In this document: positions 33,798 to 43,253 of the stretch, piece by piece | How positions within the stretch are numbered: position 1 is the stretch's first letter | Layout of the letters: every line of letters starts with the position of its first letter | Notes under the pieces: model-generated | What the model was told of the DNA's origin: nothing | What the model saw: the letters and a program-made list of their open reading frames with translations, nothing else | The model's database searches: none | Translations under genes and position numbers: made by a program | NCBI GenBank assembly: GCA_002713145.1 | Contig: PAVS01000014.1 | Location: 276,892-340,891, forward strand | Direction: 5' to 3' | Source of the DNA: Halobacteriovoraceae bacterium | GTDB lineage: Bacteria; Bdellovibrionota; Bacteriovoracia; Bacteriovoracales; Bacteriovoracaceae | DNA: 64,000 nucleotides

Positions 33798-34115
33798 ATG
33801 AAATTTTTAAGTTTTTTACTTCTCGTGGGTCTTATTTCTTGCGCACATGTTAATAGTGTCTCTCAAACAAGTATTCCGACTCAGAGATCAAAAGTTGTAA
33901 CAGCAAAAGTTGAAAGAAATATTATTTTCTTTTTCAATTTTAATAATGATTATATCAATGATCTGACGAAACAACTTATTGACCAATGTGAGGGGGGAGC
34001 AGTAGAAGGTATTTTAACCAAAGATACAAATATGACCTATTTTCCCATCGTTTTTCATAAGTCTGTAGTAGAGGCAAAAGGCTATTGTATCCAAAATGGC
34101 AAAAGGAGAAGTTAA
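33798..34115 (+). CDS. Lipoprotein, member 2 of a tandem family
   Basis: A 105-aa lipoprotein (lipobox LISC in KFLSFLLLVGLISCAHV). It shares with its neighbours the C-terminal frame LIDQCEGGAVEGIL and EAKGYCIQ. It lies 12 nt after member 1, with AAAGGAA before ATG, and abuts member 3. Confidence 0.65.
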   Translation: MKFLSFLLLVGLISCAHVNSVSQTSIPTQRSKVVTAKVERNIIFFFNFNNDYINDLTKQLIDQCEGGAVEGILTKDTNMTYFPIVFHKSVVEAKGYCIQNGKRRS

Positions 34116-34145
34116 GTGAAATTTTTTTTACACTTAATCCTTTTT
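34112..34145 (+). terminator. Possible terminator across a stop/start junction
   Basis: TTAAGTG (34112-34118) pairs with CACTTAA (34131-34137) around a 12-base T-rich loop, followed by TCCTTTTT. The stem contains the stop codon of member 2 and the GTG start of member 3. The short AT-rich stem makes it weaker than the other two embedded terminators. Confidence 0.35.
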
Positions 34146-34427
34146 GCTGTTTTATACTCTTGCTCTCATTCCGTGCATTTAGTTCACATGTCAGACTATG
34201 AACTTGTGAAAGACTTGAATCAGGCTAAAAAAATTGAAGTAGAAACTCAGCAGAGAGTCATTATGGGATTTGTATTTGAAACTGATTACGTAGATCAAGC
34301 CCATCAAAAATTAGCAGCCAAGTGTAGGGATGGTAAAGTTGAGAATATAACAACTCGTTATTCAACTTCTCATGCCTTTTTTCATTGGTTTAATAAAATT
34401 CACATGGAAGGGTATTGCTTTAAGTAA
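34116..34427 (+). CDS. Lipoprotein, member 3 of a tandem family
   Basis: A 103-aa lipoprotein (KFFLHLILFAVLYSCSHS, lipobox LYSC) ending in KLAAKCRDGKVENIT and HMEGYCFK like its neighbours. GTG start with AAGGAG 7 nt upstream, abutting the previous stop. Its end overlaps the convergent truA by 8 nt. Confidence 0.65.
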   Translation: MKFFLHLILFAVLYSCSHSVHLVHMSDYELVKDLNQAKKIEVETQQRVIMGFVFETDYVDQAHQKLAAKCRDGKVENITTRYSTSHAFFHWFNKIHMEGYCFK

Positions 34428-35196
34428 ATTGATTATCTTGCAGTATTAAACCAGAGGCAGGGGCAATAAAGCCAATATGCTGGCCATCTGATGTGGCATC
34501 GAGTTTGAGAGAGTTAATCAATTCATCTTGAGTGAGCTGACCAAGGCCAACTTGAAAAAGGGCCCCCATCATAATTCTTATTTGATTTCGTAAAAAACCA
34601 TTGCCTATAACCTTTAGGCAGTAAACTTCTTTAGGAAAATACTTACCCTGGAAATCATCATTGAGTTCTATGGAGCAGGATTCAATTGTTCTTATATACT
34701 GTTTTTTCTCGCTCCCTCGATAGCAATACTTAATAAAATTATGCTCTCCTTCAAAACACTTCGCTGCATTTTTCATCGCCGGGATGTCGAGAGTATCGAT
34801 CATATTGGTGATAAAAGGAGCGCAAAAGGGATGAGTCTTTTTTCCATGACTAAAATAATAATGATAAATCTTTCTTTTTTTACTATTCAAAAGATCGAAT
34901 TTCTTATCGCGATGATTGATGGCCAATATTCTTATATCTTGGGGGAGATTGTAGTTTAGCTTCTCTTTAAATGTTTCTAAATTGATTTCTTCTCTTAAGG
35001 CCAATTGGCAAAAGTGGTGGTTGGCCGAAACCATAGAGTCGGTTCTGGAAGCCCCCATAGTTTTAAATTGATCATGACCCAAGACAGTTATCAAAGTGCG
35101 ATTGAGCATATATTGAACAGTTTTCACATCTTTTTGCAGCTGCCAACCGTGAAACCTAAATCCTAAATATTGCAGTTCAAGTAAGTAATAATGCAT
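34420..35196 (-). CDS. truA: tRNA pseudouridine(38-40) synthase TruA
   Basis: It modifies positions 38-40 of tRNA anticodon arms. The 258-aa protein has YLGFRFHGWQLQKDVKTVQ, the catalytic block GASRTDSMVSANHHF (active-site Asp), and FLRNQIRIMMGALFQVG near the C-terminus, all typical TruA. It lies 6 nt after recJ on the same strand. Confidence 0.95.
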   Translation of the reverse strand: MHYYLLELQYLGFRFHGWQLQKDVKTVQYMLNRTLITVLGHDQFKTMGASRTDSMVSANHHFCQLALREEINLETFKEKLNYNLPQDIRILAINHRDKKFDLLNSKKRKIYHYYFSHGKKTHPFCAPFITNMIDTLDIPAMKNAAKCFEGEHNFIKYCYRGSEKKQYIRTIESCSIELNDDFQGKYFPKEVYCLKVIGNGFLRNQIRIMMGALFQVGLGQLTQDELINSLKLDATSDGQHIGFIAPASGLILQDNQFT

Positions 35197-35202
35197 GGGT
35201 GT

Positions 35203-36909
35203 TTAGCCAAGAAAAGCTTTATCCACCATGAGTTGAATAATTTCATTTCCTCTGAAGCGATTAATTCCCACTTGAAATTGAACCGTTAGACCTTCTTCAT
35301 ATTGTTTTTTAAATAACTCATCAGGAGAGAGGGTATTCCACTTCCCAATATAATTAAAACTAATGCCACTGATTTTATGGGTTGGATTGGACTTAGAGGT
35401 AAAGCTCCACTTTACATGGACATCTTTTAAAATGCTGTAAGACTCTATAATCGCATCATTCATTCTAAAGGTTGGTCTTTCATTACCCATACCAAAAGGT
35501 TCCATGGATTCTAATTCTTTAACAAGCTGCTTATTAATATCTTGAAAAGAAATATGAATATCAAAATGATCTTGCACCGTTCTCTGAATCGCTGGAATCT
35601 TTTGTAAGTACTCATTCATGCGAGCTTTAAAAGGTTCGAGATTTTCTTGAGGCATGGATAAACCTGCTGCAGCTTTATGGCCTCCGAACTTGATAAAAAG
35701 ATCTTCACAAGCTTTGAGCGCATCAAAGAGATTAAGCTCCCCAGCACTTCTTGCACTGGCCTTAATGATTCCTTTTTCTTCTGCGTTGGTAAACACAATA
35801 GCCGGTACTTCAAAAGTTTCAACTAATTTAGAAGCGACAATTCCGATAACTCCTTCGTGCCATTCGGGAGAGTAGACAATATTGATGAGATTTTCACTCG
35901 ATGAGAAATGTTTGAGAACTTGTTTTTTTGCTCCATCAAAAACTTCTTTTTGAATAATTTTTCTCTCTCGATTGGAAATTTCTAGATGAGAGTAGTTTTC
36001 AAATGCATCCTTATGGTTATCTGCGATCAGTAAATTGAGGGCTTTCTCAGGGTGATCGAGCCTGCCTTTGGAATTGATAAGAGGTCCAACATAAAAAGAT
36101 ATTTTTTCTGAAGGAATAAAGGGGGCTTTTCTATCTTCATCATTAAAAAAGCAAATAACTCCTTCGTACTTACTCTCGGTGATGAGTTTTAACCCATGAC
36201 GGGTGAGTTTGAGGTTCATATTGGAGAGGTGGGCCAGATCACAAATGGTTCCAATCGCAACGTATTGCAGGAGAGGATAAATGCTTGGAGTCTCATTGCC
36301 AGTTTTCTCTAATTGATTTTTAATTTCTAAACAAAGAGCAAAGGCAACACCCACTCCTGCGAGAGTTCTCAGCTCACTTGGGTCCGGCTCATCTCTTCTA
36401 TTGGGATTGATGACCGCATAGGCCTTTGGCATCTCTTCACGTATATCCTTATGATGGTCAGTGATAATGAGGTCAAGGTCTTTATCAAGTGCATAGTCAG
36501 CGGTTTCACAATTGGTGATGCCGCAATCTACGGTGATGAGAACTGAAACATTCTCGTTGAGGGCATTATCGATGGAACCAGGATGAATACCGTATCCCTC
36601 TACGAACCTCGAAGGTTGGAAAAGTTTAACTTTTATTCCATGCATGAGAAAGAATTGATAGAGAAGAGCACAGCTGGTGGTTCCATCGACATCATAGTCC
36701 CCATAAATACCTATGGTTTCTTTATGTTGCATGGCCGCAATAATTCGGGAAGCAGCAATATCAAGATCTTTTAATTGAGTTAGATCGGGAAGCTGTCTCA
36801 AGTTCCATGAAAAAAATTCTTCAAATTGTGATTCAGGAATATTTCTTTTGAGTAAAACCTGTTCGATAACAGGGTGGTATTTAGTTTCTGTAGTGTGAAT
36901 GTTCTCCAT
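35203..36909 (-). CDS. recJ: Single-stranded-DNA-specific exonuclease RecJ
   Basis: RecJ degrades single-stranded DNA 5' to 3' in recombination and repair. The 568-aa protein shows the DHH-family motifs GIYGDYDVDGTTSCALL, VDCGITN, IITDHHKDI (DHH) and the DHHA1 block KFGGHKAAAGLSM, followed by an OB-like C-terminal domain. Length matches the family. ATG start without a clear ribosome binding site. Confidence 0.96.
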   Translation of the reverse strand: MENIHTTETKYHPVIEQVLLKRNIPESQFEEFFSWNLRQLPDLTQLKDLDIAASRIIAAMQHKETIGIYGDYDVDGTTSCALLYQFFLMHGIKVKLFQPSRFVEGYGIHPGSIDNALNENVSVLITVDCGITNCETADYALDKDLDLIITDHHKDIREEMPKAYAVINPNRRDEPDPSELRTLAGVGVAFALCLEIKNQLEKTGNETPSIYPLLQYVAIGTICDLAHLSNMNLKLTRHGLKLITESKYEGVICFFNDEDRKAPFIPSEKISFYVGPLINSKGRLDHPEKALNLLIADNHKDAFENYSHLEISNRERKIIQKEVFDGAKKQVLKHFSSSENLINIVYSPEWHEGVIGIVASKLVETFEVPAIVFTNAEEKGIIKASARSAGELNLFDALKACEDLFIKFGGHKAAAGLSMPQENLEPFKARMNEYLQKIPAIQRTVQDHFDIHISFQDINKQLVKELESMEPFGMGNERPTFRMNDAIIESYSILKDVHVKWSFTSKSNPTHKISGISFNYIGKWNTLSPDELFKKQYEEGLTVQFQVGINRFRGNEIIQLMVDKAFLG

Positions 36910-36938
36910 GTATAAGCTTTACCATAAAGCTTAGAGAG

Positions 36939-37181
36939 TTACCACAATACAAAAAGTCCTTTGACTAAATCATCTTCGTTTAACTCATGGCCTTCCGCAT
37001 AAAGCTCTTGGAATTTTTGAGGATCATGCTCATGGACTTTAACAAAGTAATTAAGTGGTAAAAATGATTTTCCACAGTGATGACATTTTTGTTGTTCTTT
37101 ATGTGCTTCAATGGTCTCTTCACATTTATGACAGCGACGAACGATGAGCTTTGGACGTGGTCTATGTGTAGCTTTTCTCAT
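36939..37181 (-). CDS. Small zinc-ribbon protein
   Basis: The 80-aa protein has two CxxC knuckles, RRCHKCEET and QKCHHCGKS, spaced for one zinc ion, in a basic N-terminal half; the C-terminal half is acidic (GHELNEDDLVKG). Function unknown; RNA or protein binding is plausible. AAGGGG precedes ATG. An inverted repeat (GTATC/GATAC at 37194-37216 enclosing CTGTT/AACAG) lies in its promoter region. Confidence 0.7.
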   Translation of the reverse strand: MRKATHRPRPKLIVRRCHKCEETIEAHKEQQKCHHCGKSFLPLNYFVKVHEHDPQKFQELYAEGHELNEDDLVKGLFVLW

Positions 37182-37300
37182 TTCTAACCCCTTGTATCTG
37201 TTTTAACAGTGGATACGTATTTCATTTCGACACTGAGGATAAAATATTTAGGAAAATATTGCCGGTTTTTGTTTTAAGTGGAGAAGATTGGTCGGGTATG

Positions 37301-37322
37301 AAAAAAGCCCCTTGCGGGGCTT
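37301..37322 (-). terminator. Intrinsic terminator of the coiled-coil protein gene
   Basis: On the minus strand AAGCCCC pairs with GGGGCTT around GCAA, followed by a T-run (A-run 37301-37306 on the plus strand). It starts 4 bases after the stop codon. Confidence 0.93.
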
Positions 37323-37326
37323 GATA

Positions 37327-39198
37327 TTATTCTAGTAAACCAGATGTTTTAGTTTGAGGTGCGGCTGCTGGTGCTGGACCAGAGACAGCTGCTGGGTTGC
37401 TAGGCCCGGTAGGAAAAGCGAAGTTGGCCACAGGGCTGACTGACATCGCTTGGCTTGCACTAGGGGTTATGGCCCCAAATCTTGAGCCTCCCATCATGCT
37501 GGCCATAGGGTTCATTGAATAAGGGTTCAAGTAATTTGGATTACTCATGGGCATACTCATTCCACCATTCATCCCGTTGTTCATCATACTCATTGGATTC
37601 ATTGGGTTGGGGTTAAAATTAAATTGTCCTGAGTGCATCATCATTTGTTGCCTTAGCAAATCATTTTGTACTGCAGGTTGAGCAAGACCATTAGATAAGT
37701 TTCCACCAATATAGTCACCACCAACAAAGAAATTATTTGTCGTTCCACCCATCGCTTGGTTCTTGAAAAGTTGATCAAGTTGTAACATTTGATAACCATA
37801 GTCGAGTCCAAACATAGAATTGTTATTGCTTGAGTAGCCATGATTAACTGTTCTTTGTAAGAACATTAATTGTTGCATCATCTGCATGTTTTGCATGATA
37901 GGACCCATCATCTCTTGGATTCTACTCTCTACACTTGCAGTAAGCTCATCATTTTTTGTAAGTGCTCTACAGGCTACTTGCTCGAGTTTATAACTTCTAC
38001 TCATACTCATCTTTAATTTATCTTCCGATCGCTCAAGAGCTTTCTTGGCATCTTCAAGATCTTCTCGGGCTTGAGCGAGTTCGCTTTCTAAATTATCCAC
38101 TCTTTCATTCGTTTCCTCACTATCATTGCTTACCACTTCAGTTTCTGATACAGCAGCTTCTAAATCAGCCACTTCAGCTTCTTGTTCTTCAATCGCTGTG
38201 GATATATCTTCAACTTCGGCTTCGCTTAAGTTTTCATTTTGAGCTTGTTCATTTAGAACCTCTGCATTTTGTCCCGCTCTCGCCACTTCCGACTCAAGAT
38301 TCTCTTCAGAACTTTCAGCAACTTCCTCAGCAGGCTCTTCAAAGCTTGCAGCACTTGACTCACTCGTTTTCGCATACTCTGAAAGATCAGGTAGGGGACC
38401 TACAGCTTCGGCCAATTCTTCAGCACTAATCTCAGGAACGACGAGAGGTTCAGTATCAAGGACGACTTGTAGTTTATCTTCTTTTTCTTCTTCGACTTTC
38501 TCATCGTTCTGGTTATTTTGTTCCGTCTCACCACTTAAATCAGGCAGAGGGCCTACTGCCTGTGCAAGCTCTTCAGGGGTAATAGTTGGAACTTCAAGGG
38601 GCTCAGTTTCAAAAGAAAGAGCAGGTTTAGTCCTTTCTGTTTCTTCTTCAGAGACAATTTCTGCTGCCACTTCTTCTGCTGATTGTTGAGCTGCAAGTTC
38701 TTCACGCATGCGCTCCATGCCTTCTTTAATATTGGCATCCAGCTCTCGTTTATTTTCTTCGGCCAATTCTTGCATCACTTGCTCAGTAGATTCTTGTATC
38801 TCAACATCAAGGTCTTTTTTGATTTGTTCTTGGTCCAGAGCTAAGGCTTCGTTCTCCTGATTAGCCACATTACGTAGACTTTCATCACTGTCAGCACGCT
38901 CGATGGTGTCGACAGTTGGAGATCTTAGTGAAGCTGAATCTTCCTCTTGCGGTAATAAAGGAATCTCAACTTCTGCAGCTAATTCTTGTCGCTCTTTTTC
39001 TTGTTCTAGAAACTCTTGGTGTTCCTCTAGGTTGAGATCGTCTCTCTCATCTCTGCTGTCAGCAGAAGGTGATCTTTCAACCAATGTCTTGACTCGATTT
39101 TCAGCATTATCATCAGCAATCGCGTGCAATGAAAAGGTCGTTAACACCATCACAGATGATAAAACCGATAATACTTTGAAAAACTTTTTCGTTTTCAT
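37327..39198 (-). CDS. Secreted coiled-coil protein with duplicated proline motif
   Basis: The 623-aa protein has signal peptide KTKKFFKVLSVLSSVMVL..FSLHA, then about 380 residues of acidic Glu/Ala-rich coiled coil. It contains two copies of a segment ending EELAxAVGPLPDLS (around 38545-38620 and 38390-38460). After a basic coiled coil the C-terminal 200 residues are Met/Asn/Gly/Pro-rich (NNGMNGGMSMPMSNPN) and disordered. ATG 39198, with GGGAGAG upstream, is preferred to an earlier start at 39270. It may be a periplasmic or surface structural protein; no family recognised. Confidence 0.65.
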   Translation of the reverse strand: MKTKKFFKVLSVLSSVMVLTTFSLHAIADDNAENRVKTLVERSPSADSRDERDDLNLEEHQEFLEQEKERQELAAEVEIPLLPQEEDSASLRSPTVDTIERADSDESLRNVANQENEALALDQEQIKKDLDVEIQESTEQVMQELAEENKRELDANIKEGMERMREELAAQQSAEEVAAEIVSEEETERTKPALSFETEPLEVPTITPEELAQAVGPLPDLSGETEQNNQNDEKVEEEKEDKLQVVLDTEPLVVPEISAEELAEAVGPLPDLSEYAKTSESSAASFEEPAEEVAESSEENLESEVARAGQNAEVLNEQAQNENLSEAEVEDISTAIEEQEAEVADLEAAVSETEVVSNDSEETNERVDNLESELAQAREDLEDAKKALERSEDKLKMSMSRSYKLEQVACRALTKNDELTASVESRIQEMMGPIMQNMQMMQQLMFLQRTVNHGYSSNNNSMFGLDYGYQMLQLDQLFKNQAMGGTTNNFFVGGDYIGGNLSNGLAQPAVQNDLLRQQMMMHSGQFNFNPNPMNPMSMMNNGMNGGMSMPMSNPNYLNPYSMNPMASMMGGSRFGAITPSASQAMSVSPVANFAFPTGPSNPAAVSGPAPAAAPQTKTSGLLE

Positions 39199-39394
39199 AG
39201 TTCTCTCCCAATAAAAAATTATCAGGTTTATACCTTCAAGTTCTATGCCAAGATGCGTAATCTTTGTCATAGAAATTATATTAAGTGATTTCAGTGATTT
39301 AAGAGTTTATGCCAGAGAGATTGAGATCAAACAGGGCCAGAAGAAATGTAAATTCTTTATACGGGAAAGCGTGAATGTCTAAAACTTAAACAGT

Positions 39395-39589
39395 TTAAGA
39401 AGATTTTTTAAGAGAAAGTTCTGCTTTAGGTAGGTTCTCAGAATCAAGTGAAGCCTTAATCATTTGAATCTGCTTTTGTTCTAAAGAGCTTTCTAGCTTG
39501 CTTTTATCAGAGACTTGCTGGGCTTCTTCCGTTGAAAAAGCTTTAAATGAAAATAATAAAACAACAAATAGAATAAATATATTAGTCAC
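39395..39589 (-). CDS. Small secreted peptide
   Basis: A 64-aa product with signal peptide (FILFVVLLFSFKAFSTEE) and a short charged, helical mature part. GTG start, AAGG about 12 nt upstream. It lies between the coiled-coil gene and nhaC. Unknown; a fortuitous frame is possible. Confidence 0.4.
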   Translation of the reverse strand: MTNIFILFVVLLFSFKAFSTEEAQQVSDKSKLESSLEQKQIQMIKASLDSENLPKAELSLKKSS

Positions 39590-39700
39590 TAATGAGTACC
39601 TTAAATTGAAATTATAAAGTTAAATTAAACTTTAATGCATAATGTGTCAACTTATTAATTTTATTATGTTATTTTCTAAGAAAGGAACAAGGATACTATT

Positions 39701-41131
39701 ATGCGCCAGCCGAGTGTGAAACTCTCATTAATACCTATTATAGTTTTAGTTTTTTTACTTATTATAAACGTTCTCCTTTTTCATGATGATTCATCCTACG
39801 GGCCAAATCAGTTGGCTTTGTTTTTTGCGGCTATTGTCAGTGGAGCGATTGGTGTTTTTTATTTAAAACAAGACTATAAAGAAATTGAAGTGAAGGCCAT
39901 GGAGTCCATTGCGGTTTCCATGCAGGCTATGATGATTTTACTCGTGGTGGGGTCTTTGATTGGAATTTGGATTCTCAATGGAGTCGTACCAGCAATGATT
40001 TTTTATGGAGTCAAACTTATCCATCCCACTGTCTTTTTACCTGTCACCTTAATTATTTGTGTCATCGTCTCTTTGGCTACTGGAAGTTCATGGTCCACCG
40101 TTGGTACTGTTGGTATTGCCTTGGTGGGAATTGGACAAACCTTAGGGGTTCCCATGGGAATGGTGGGAGGGGCCATCGTATCAGGAGCTTATTTCGGGGA
40201 TAAGATGTCTCCTTTATCTGACACCACTAACCTGGCTCCGGCTATGGCCGGGAGTGATCTCTTTAGTCATATTAAACATATGGTTTATACCTCAGGTCCA
40301 GCCGTTATTATTTCTTTTATTCTTTTTTGTATTTTGGGGTTCTTTTATAGCGGTGACAGTATTGATCAAACTGGTATCAATGAAATAACAGGTTTGATTA
40401 GTGAAAAATATAATATTTCACTTTGGCTTTTTACCCTTCCTCTTTTAGTTTTTTGGTTAGTGAAAAGAAAAGTTCCCGCTCTTCCTGCTTTGGTATTAGG
40501 AGTCTTGTTGGGAATCATCTATGCCCTTATTTTTCAAATGGACCATATTCAAGAACTCACTAAAGGAAGTCTTACAGCAAAAGACATTTATACTACTGTT
40601 CTGAGTACCGCTTATGATGGTCATGTCTCAGAGACGGGTAATAAAATTATTGATAAACTTTTTTCTCGTGGGGGTATGAGCTCCATGTTAAATACAATTT
40701 GGCTCATTATAAGTGCGATGCTATTTGGTGGGATGCTAGAAGTCACCGGTATGTTAGGGGCTATTGCAAATGCAATCTTAAGAAAAGTCTCTAATGTCAT
40801 GAACTTGGTCAGTTCAACAGTAGGAACAGCTTTGTTTTTAAATATTACAACAAGTGATCAATATATTTCAATCGTCCTTACGGGACGTATGTTTAAGTCT
40901 GCATATAAAGAACAAAACTTAGCACCCAAAAACTTATCAAGAGCAGTAGAAGATGGGGCGACGGTAACATCGGTGCTTGTACCGTGGAATACCTGTGGGG
41001 CTTATTTTAGTTCGGTGATGGGGATAGCCACGATGACTTATTTGCCTTTCGCTTTTTTTAACCTGCTTAGTCCTATCATATCTATCATAGTCGCAGCGAG
41101 CGGGAAAACCATGGAGAAATTAGAAGAATAG
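39701..41131 (+). CDS. nhaC: Na+/H+ antiporter, NhaC family
   Basis: A 476-aa membrane protein with about eleven hydrophobic helices. The family blocks ATGSSWSTVGTVGIALVG and GAYFGDKMSPLSDTTNLAPA match NhaC, which exchanges sodium and protons and fits a marine or saline habitat. AAGGA precedes ATG. It ends two bases before ppk1, so the two are likely co-transcribed. Confidence 0.92.
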   Translation: MRQPSVKLSLIPIIVLVFLLIINVLLFHDDSSYGPNQLALFFAAIVSGAIGVFYLKQDYKEIEVKAMESIAVSMQAMMILLVVGSLIGIWILNGVVPAMIFYGVKLIHPTVFLPVTLIICVIVSLATGSSWSTVGTVGIALVGIGQTLGVPMGMVGGAIVSGAYFGDKMSPLSDTTNLAPAMAGSDLFSHIKHMVYTSGPAVIISFILFCILGFFYSGDSIDQTGINEITGLISEKYNISLWLFTLPLLVFWLVKRKVPALPALVLGVLLGIIYALIFQMDHIQELTKGSLTAKDIYTTVLSTAYDGHVSETGNKIIDKLFSRGGMSSMLNTIWLIISAMLFGGMLEVTGMLGAIANAILRKVSNVMNLVSSTVGTALFLNITTSDQYISIVLTGRMFKSAYKEQNLAPKNLSRAVEDGATVTSVLVPWNTCGAYFSSVMGIATMTYLPFAFFNLLSPIISIIVAASGKTMEKLEE

Positions 41132-41132
41132 T

Positions 41133-43253
41133 ATGGGAAAGAATAAAAAACCTAAAGTGAAGAAAAAAAAGAAGTTTAAATTTGGTAAGCGCTATATTGC
41201 TTCGCACTTCTTTAATCGAGAACAGTCTTGGTTAGAATTTAATTCACGGGTTTTGAATGAAGCCCGTGACAGCAGAACCCCCCTTTTAGAGAGATTACGA
41301 TTCTTAGGTATTTATTCTAACAATCTTGATGAATTCATTATGAAAAGAGTGGGTGGTCTTAAAGGACAACTCGAATCTGAATATAGCTATATTTCAATTG
41401 ATGGTAAAACTCCCAAAGAACAACTCGAACTCATACGGGCTCATATTTTAAGAGACAATGATATTCAGCATGATATCTATTTTAATATTATTGGAGAGCT
41501 CGCTGAAAATGGAGTGCACCTTCTTGATTGGACGGATCTCACAGATGACGAAGTTGATTATTGTAGAGAGTATTTTAAAAAGAATATCTTTCCCATTCTC
41601 ACTCCTTTGAGTGTTGATCCCGGTAAGCCTTTTCCTTTTATTTCAAGTCTCTCTACTTCTTTTGGGTTGTTTGTAGAAAATCCAATTGTGGGAGGCAAGG
41701 TGTTTTCACGAGTGAAGATCCCTGATCTCGTCGACCGCTGGATCACCTTGGACACCTCCATTGCTGGGAGTTCACGCTTAGTCAGCACGCTGGATTTGAT
41801 CGCAAACAATCTTGATCTGCTTTATCCCGGGATGACAATTTTAGAAGTGATGCCTTTTCGTGTCACGCGAAATGCGGACCTCGATCATGATGATGAAGAC
41901 ACGGAAGATCTTTTGGAATTGATTGAAGAATCCATCAATAACCGAAGACTTCTTGAACCTATTCGCATTGAATGCCTTACTGACCATTCCAGTGAAATGT
42001 TACGGTATTTAATGGATGAGATGGACTTAAGCGATGAGGATCTCTACATTTATGAAGATACCTTTGATTTTGCTTCTCTTTTTTCAATTGCAGACCTGGA
42101 CCTACCTCATCTTAAATATAAAGACTGGAGACCTCTGACCTTTCCATGGTTTAGCTATAAGAATATTTTTGACACCATTAAAGAAGAAGAGAGACTGGTT
42201 CATCATCCTTATGAAAACTTTCAAACCTCTGTTGAAAGATTTATCGTTGAAGCCGCTAAAGACCCAAGTGTTCTCAGTATTAAAATGACACTTTATCGAA
42301 CTGGAGATAATTCTCAGTTTATCAAGTCACTTATTGATGCGGCTGAAAATGGGAAACAAGTGGTGTGCCTAATTGAACTTAAAGCTCGCTTTGATGAAAA
42401 AAGAAATATCCATTGGGCACGAAAAATGGAAGATGCAGGCGTTCACGTAGTTTACGGAATAGTAGGGCTTAAAACTCACACTAAAATATCGATGGTCGTG
42501 AGAAGAGAGGCCAATGGAGAGTTACTTCGTTATGCCCATGTGGCTTCAGGAAACTATAACTCAAAAACCGCAAGAATCTATACTGACCTTGGACTTTTTA
42601 CCACTGATGTGAAAATTACTTCTGAAGTTAACGAAGTTTTTAACTACCTCACGGGCTCTTCATTAAAGATGGACTATGATCATCTTTTGGTGGCTCCGGT
42701 AAATGCAAAAAGTAAATTTCTCAAAAAGATCACAGAGCAAATTGTCAAAGCTCAGAATGGTAAAAAAGTCAGGATTGTGGCCAAGATGAATAGCCTTGAA
42801 GATGCTGTTCTTATTGAAGCCCTGTATGCGGCCAGTAAAGCGGGAGTTGAAATTATCCTCATCGTCAGAGGATTTTGCAGTTTAAAACCAGGTGTTGCTG
42901 ATTTATCAGAAAATATTTCTGTCATATCAGTTATTGGTAGATTTTTAGAGCATTCACGAATTTACTTTTTTAGTGATGGGGAAGGTGACTGGAGTGGTGA
43001 TTATTATATTGGCTCAGCAGATTGGATGCATCGAAATATGCACTCAAGAGTTGAAGTTATTGCCCCCATTGAAAGTAAAAAAATAAAAAAACAACTTAAG
43101 CAAATTCTAGATATCATGATCAAAGATGAGAGAAGTGCTTGGGATCTGGACAGTAAGGGAAGATACACTCAAAGATCTGGTGAAGAAAAAACAGGCACCC
43201 ATAGAAAACTGATGAAATCTAATCTCGCGGCCCTCAAAAAACTTGAGATTTAG
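41133..43253 (+). CDS. ppk1: Polyphosphate kinase 1
   Basis: It builds inorganic polyphosphate from ATP through a phosphohistidine. The 706-aa protein has FFNREQSWLEFNSRVLNEA at the N-terminus, the catalytic area with ELKARFDEKRNIHWARKMEDA and GLKTHTKISMVVRRE (phospho-His), and ASGNYNSKTARIYTDLGLFT. The very basic first 18 residues (KKKKFKFGKR) may bind polyP or membrane. Its stop overlaps that of ppx (TTAG). Confidence 0.96.
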   Translation: MGKNKKPKVKKKKKFKFGKRYIASHFFNREQSWLEFNSRVLNEARDSRTPLLERLRFLGIYSNNLDEFIMKRVGGLKGQLESEYSYISIDGKTPKEQLELIRAHILRDNDIQHDIYFNIIGELAENGVHLLDWTDLTDDEVDYCREYFKKNIFPILTPLSVDPGKPFPFISSLSTSFGLFVENPIVGGKVFSRVKIPDLVDRWITLDTSIAGSSRLVSTLDLIANNLDLLYPGMTILEVMPFRVTRNADLDHDDEDTEDLLELIEESINNRRLLEPIRIECLTDHSSEMLRYLMDEMDLSDEDLYIYEDTFDFASLFSIADLDLPHLKYKDWRPLTFPWFSYKNIFDTIKEEERLVHHPYENFQTSVERFIVEAAKDPSVLSIKMTLYRTGDNSQFIKSLIDAAENGKQVVCLIELKARFDEKRNIHWARKMEDAGVHVVYGIVGLKTHTKISMVVRREANGELLRYAHVASGNYNSKTARIYTDLGLFTTDVKITSEVNEVFNYLTGSSLKMDYDHLLVAPVNAKSKFLKKITEQIVKAQNGKKVRIVAKMNSLEDAVLIEALYAASKAGVEIILIVRGFCSLKPGVADLSENISVISVIGRFLEHSRIYFFSDGEGDWSGDYYIGSADWMHRNMHSRVEVIAPIESKKIKKQLKQILDIMIKDERSAWDLDSKGRYTQRSGEEKTGTHRKLMKSNLAALKKLEI

